This document shows positions 60,114 to 64,000 of a DNA stretch of 64,000 nt, piece after piece (the first letter of the stretch is position 1; each line of letters starts with the position of its first letter). Origin of the DNA: Nymphaea colorata (lineage: Eukaryota; Streptophyta; Magnoliopsida; Nymphaeales; Nymphaeaceae); the NCBI RefSeq assembly GCF_008831285.2, contig NC_045146.1, positions 24,321,703 through 24,385,702 of the forward strand, given 5' to 3'. Below the pieces are notes generated by a model, which saw only the letters and a program-made list of their open reading frames with translations, had not been told where the DNA came from and searched no databases. Position numbers and translations under genes: made by a program.

Positions 60114-61581
60114 GGGTCAGGGATTAGTCGTCTGACCAGAAATTTGGCTGAGTACTTGACTATGTGTCTAGGCTGATTAGTTGACTAATTTGACTAACTA
60201 GTTGCTGATTTGACAACACAAGTTGGTTGATAACCATGCGATTTTGACTACCTAAGCTGCATGGTATATAATGCAGGTGTTTCTTCAATGGACATGGGTT
60301 CAGGAATGTATGTGCTTGTAACTTTGTGTGCATTAAAAATGTTAAAAAAAAACCCTATAAAGTATAAAATAAGCCTCTCCTTAGAAATTGTAATAAAAGA
60401 AAGGCTTAAAGTTTAGACATACAAAAAGATATGAGGGCTTAATCATATATATCACATCTCCTCTATATATGGTTGATAATCGATACCCTACCTCTGTTCC
60501 CTCGCTTCTTATGCCACTGGCAAGTATAATGTCAGCCTTCTCCACCTTCTTCCTCCACCACCTTCTTCTGCTCTCCTTCTCTCTTCTCCTCCTTCTACTT
60601 CTTCTGCCTCCTCCTCCTCCTCCTCCTTGTGAGCTTTGCCATACCCAAGCGATACCCAGTACCCACACTTGTAGCCACACCTGAAATACATTGATGTAGT
60701 TGTGGCAGCCAAATAGTCATGTCCATGTTACATACCTTAGCCTAGCCGGCTAGCCTCACTGTAACTAATAATTATACTTAATAGCTTTAGCTCCTTTGTG
60801 CTATTATTTGTTGCCTCATCAATAGATTATGTACTTATTTAATTGTCTTCTGAATACATTTTGAAGCTCATGCTCACTTCAAATTCGGGTCTGGTGCTTT
60901 TCTATGCCTCGATGCTTTTGACAGTATTGGTGCTTGTTTGGAATATGCATTTAGAGCACTGTTATTGCGAATTTGGCAGTCCCTGCTTTTTGACCATGGT
61001 GATAGTAAATCTTAGATCTCCACTAAAATGTAATGTTTCCTTCATTTTCCAAGACCACCATAATGTAAAATTTAAACCAAGCATGGATTTTTTTGGAAGC
61101 TTCGTACTGGGCAAGGAGGTTATTGATTATTAAAGGTATATGATACTTTCGACAGATTTCCAGTTCTGGTTCATTGTTATCTGCTACTTCATTGTGCAAA
61201 TTTAATCAGAATTACACTTCTAATGGTGGGAGATGCTAATGTGAATTCTTGTATTCTATAATTCTCCGGGTTGTCCATTTTGTGTTTCTCTAGCTGTTGC
61301 TAGAGAAACTGCAAGATTATCTAATCATCCTAATTCACACCCTTGTATATGAACTAGGTCCAAAAGTAAATCCTGAACTATATGCCGTGGGCAGTGACCT
61401 AAACTTTAAGACAAGTGAGGAAATTAAATCGGTGGAGTATGATCATTTCACATATTGCGTCCTGTTTTTTTCTGCTTTGCTTTATGATTCCCATCATTTT
61501 CTACTGACTACCTACTTTTACATATTTGGCCGCAGATTTTCTATGTGACAGCCTTAGCCATATTTCGAATTTGATGAGACA

Positions 61582-62627
61582 ATGCCTCATAGGACGAGAC
61601 CACTGACAGCACTTTTAGTATTTTTTGGAGTGAATGCTGCTTTGGTGTCTACAGTTACTCCTGTCTATGACTTTGTTTGCTTCCATCCTTATTTGGAGAG
61701 ACAGGTATCATCTGAATCTCAAGTTTAACAGTCCATCTTACTCATAGTTTCTTCAATCAGTTACTCTTTTCCTTTGTATCCGTTTTTTATTCTGCATAAG
61801 CCATTCATTTCTCCTCGATCTGCTTATTCTGATTGTTCTACCTGTATGTTACAGTCAGTTTTTAAGACCAAAATGCATTTAGTCTGTCACATGTGGGATG
61901 TGACATATCTCAAAAATCATGAGTGTGGGCACGCGTCTATGTTGTGTGTGTCTATATATATATATAGACACACAACAAATTAATGATTAATAGTTAACCA
62001 ATTATGGTATTACCAACGATTCAATAAAAAGAAAGCAAATTGATGGTTGCCACACTCGCACCTAAGTTATGTTAATTGGTGCAGCGACTGTTCTGAGGAG
62101 TGTATGTGACACCAAGCATTATGCTTAGAATCTAGATACAGAAATGAACATGTAAGCTAGCTGTTTCAGTGTACAGTTGTCCTGCACGCTGGTTATGCTT
62201 ACCAGAAAAAGTGCCTAGGCTATGGGGAATGTACTACTTGGTCCAATTTTAAGTGCTTGATGTAGGGGATATGGCTGGGTCTTTTCGTTTTCTGGGAGAT
62301 TGGGCAACCTAGGAAAAAGACTACTTGTTCCAATTTGAAATGCTCAATGTAAGTGGCAGGTTTGCCATCGCCCACATCCACTAAACTGTTTTTTCCTTTT
62401 TTAGTTACTACAGTAAAGCTTCACAGAAACTGTTCTACCATATGTTTTTGTCTGATATTGAATGTATAGCTAAGTTTGAATAACTCAAGGAGAGGCTTTG
62501 TTGGTCCTGCTCCTTTAGTGTTTCTTCTGAAAGTTTTTGGACTGATGTTGGTTATTCTTGTGTTCAGAGGGAATCGCGCCGTGAAGAACAGAAAGCTGCT
62601 GCTGAAAAGAACGTTGACACTGGCTGA
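61582..62627 (+). CDS. Small one-pass membrane protein, 60 residues, 2 exons
   Basis: Exons 61582-61704 and 62568-62627 join in phase to 60 residues. The N-terminus is basic (MPHRTRPL), residues about 8-32 form one hydrophobic segment (TALLVFFGVNAALVSTVTPV), then a conserved-looking YDFVCFHPYLERQ and a charged tail (RESRREEQKAAAEKN). I recall short plant proteins of the same plan (MPHRTRPMTGLLVFTGLN, TPVYDFVCF) that carry no named function. Such a layout suits a small organelle or ER membrane subunit, but this is a guess. An acceptor-like TGTGACAGCCTTAG 24 bases before the ATG suggests an untranslated upstream exon. Donor CAG|GTATCA and acceptor TTGTGTTCAG are good. Confidence 0.78.
61938..61980. 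repeat. Palindromic TA-centred inverted repeat
   Basis: GTGTGTCTATATATATATATAGACACAC forms a hairpin whose inner 13-base arms pair fully. It lies in the intron of the small membrane-protein gene. Confidence 0.7.
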
Positions 62628-64000
62628 AGGGATCATATCAGTCTGTTCTTGCCCCTTTCATCTCTTTTCTTGCACCAAACAAAATTTTGATCTTGTTTAG
62701 GATAAACAAATTTAGTTATTGAAAGCCAGCTTTAGATTGACCCTGAATCATCATATGTATGAAGCACATTTTCATATACCTACCATTTGCAAATTGCCCA
62801 GCTTCCTTGATGACTTCTTTCGTTCCAACTTATTCATCAATCCAGACAGATGAATCAGAATGTCTGCAGCTTGGGTAGAGAACATACATCAGGGGGTAAA
62901 GTGAGCTTGGGCATCTTTCTTAGCTAGCTAGGTCTGCGGACTGAATTCAATACCTTGGGTATGTATTGCTCCCTGGATGGTCAAAGTAAGAGAGAAACTT
63001 GCTGGTAGAAACTGGATTTTTTCTCTGAGAACTGAAATAAGGTACATGTACGTATTTATTCTCTGCTGACAAAATTTTACGTCGGAAAAATTCAGTGATG
63101 AATCTTTTGGAGAACAAATTGATTTCACTATTGGACATTGACCAAAAATGGCGCGTGAGATGAGAAATAGGACATTGTGCATTACCGGTTCTTATTATCT
63201 TGTATCGACTGAAATTGGTCTGATGCAGGTGTGCACTAGTGATGTGGTGGTTAGCATATGGAGATTGAACTTGTGACTGAACAATGCAAATTTGAGAGAA
63301 TGCCATGCCATTTTCAGATGTTGTCACTCCGTATACGGGCCTGTATACAGGCCTATCCGTATTCTAATGACATGCAAAGTTCAAGAGTTGATGACGGAGG
63401 GTTAGTTGTGAATAAGACCAAGTCCTTAAGCCCTTTAAACTTCAGCAATAACAAGGCTCAACAAAAGGCTACTTTATGAGTCGAGTGTTGGAAGCTTGTG
63501 CACGACTTACTTGGGCTCTCCTCTCTCAAGGTGACCTTCAGGAGTACCACCTTGGGGATATCTTAATCAAGTTGGAAAAGAAATTAGCCAAATGTAAGGG
63601 GGATCTACTGTCTTATGCCGGTAGGCTGGATGCAAGCATTTGAATTGCCAAGGAACTTTGGGCACAGATGGAAAAAGGTACGGCTGCTTTTCTTGGGCTG
63701 ATTCTCAGCCACAAAACCAATCGCTTAATTGCTTGGAAGTCTCTTTGCAAACCTTAGAAGGGGGAGTACGTATGAAGTCAATGAATTTCTCTAGTCCTTG
63801 ATCATTACATTCTTATGAAAAGATGGATTTCTGGAGAACATGAATAGAAGTAAAATCTTATTTGGAAAGAACCGGGTAACATAATCTATTTTGGTATACT
63901 CTGTGTACTGTTCTCGGTGCATGTAAAAGGTATTTAGCCCATTGCATACTTCTGAGTCCAGCTGCGAGCGGTGGCTTCATATTTGTTTCTGTCAGTCTTG
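62628..64000. other. 3' UTR and intergenic DNA to the window end
   Basis: The first part fits the 3' UTR of the small membrane-protein gene. From 63.2 kb a plus-strand stretch (63258-63479 and the sequence after it) has several open frames but no familiar protein. It may be a decayed repeat or part of a gene beyond the window. Confidence 0.35.

Noticed and set aside
1-64000. CRISPR arrays, bacterial operons, rRNA and clear tRNA genes
   Set aside because: None was seen on either strand. Tandem repeats present lack repeat-spacer structure.

Overview
The window is nuclear DNA of a flowering plant. The genes have many GT-AG introns, several of them 2 to 4 kb long and loaded with small transposons and AT microsatellites. 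The proteins are plant-specific or plant-typical: an MCA calcium-channel protein, peroxisomal hydroxypyruvate reductase, a zinc-sensing F-group bZIP and a malectin-like LRR protein. The species cannot be fixed from the sequence. There is no bacterial, organellar or CRISPR content.

Layout. Four plus-strand genes fill the first 27 kb: MCA (4082-14005, 7 coding exons), HPR1 (16513-19433, 13 coding exons), a divergent Rieske iron-sulphur gene copy (20204-20941) and SKP1 (22236-26747, 2 exons with a 4 kb intron). Three minus-strand genes follow: a small acidic-tailed protein that may be the KEOPS subunit GON7 (29255-29521), a malectin-like plus LRR protein (33239-38226, 9 exons) and a bZIP19/23-type zinc-deficiency regulator (42700-43545). 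Two plus-strand genes close the window: a lysine-rich plant-specific nuclear-type protein (50330-53275, 3 exons) and a 60-residue one-pass membrane protein (61582-62627, 2 exons). Exon joins were rebuilt by hand from splice signals, reading phase and remembered family sequences. All phases close, except for one single-base frameshift in the malectin-LRR gene.

Between and inside the genes are non-autonomous DNA transposons (one hAT element with a perfect 8-bp target duplication, a long-armed foldback element and a repeat family with GTTTGGATGAC ends), two SINE-like tRNA-derived heads, a LINE fragment, several tandem duplications and long (TA)n tracts.

The genes are not a cluster with a shared task. 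They are independent housekeeping, signalling and stress genes. I found no convincing new multi-gene system. The observations most worth a check are the divergent Rieske copy, the GON7 candidate, the GC-AG intron in HPR1, the one-base frameshift in the malectin-LRR gene and the in-phase tandem repeats at 47.8-49.5 kb.
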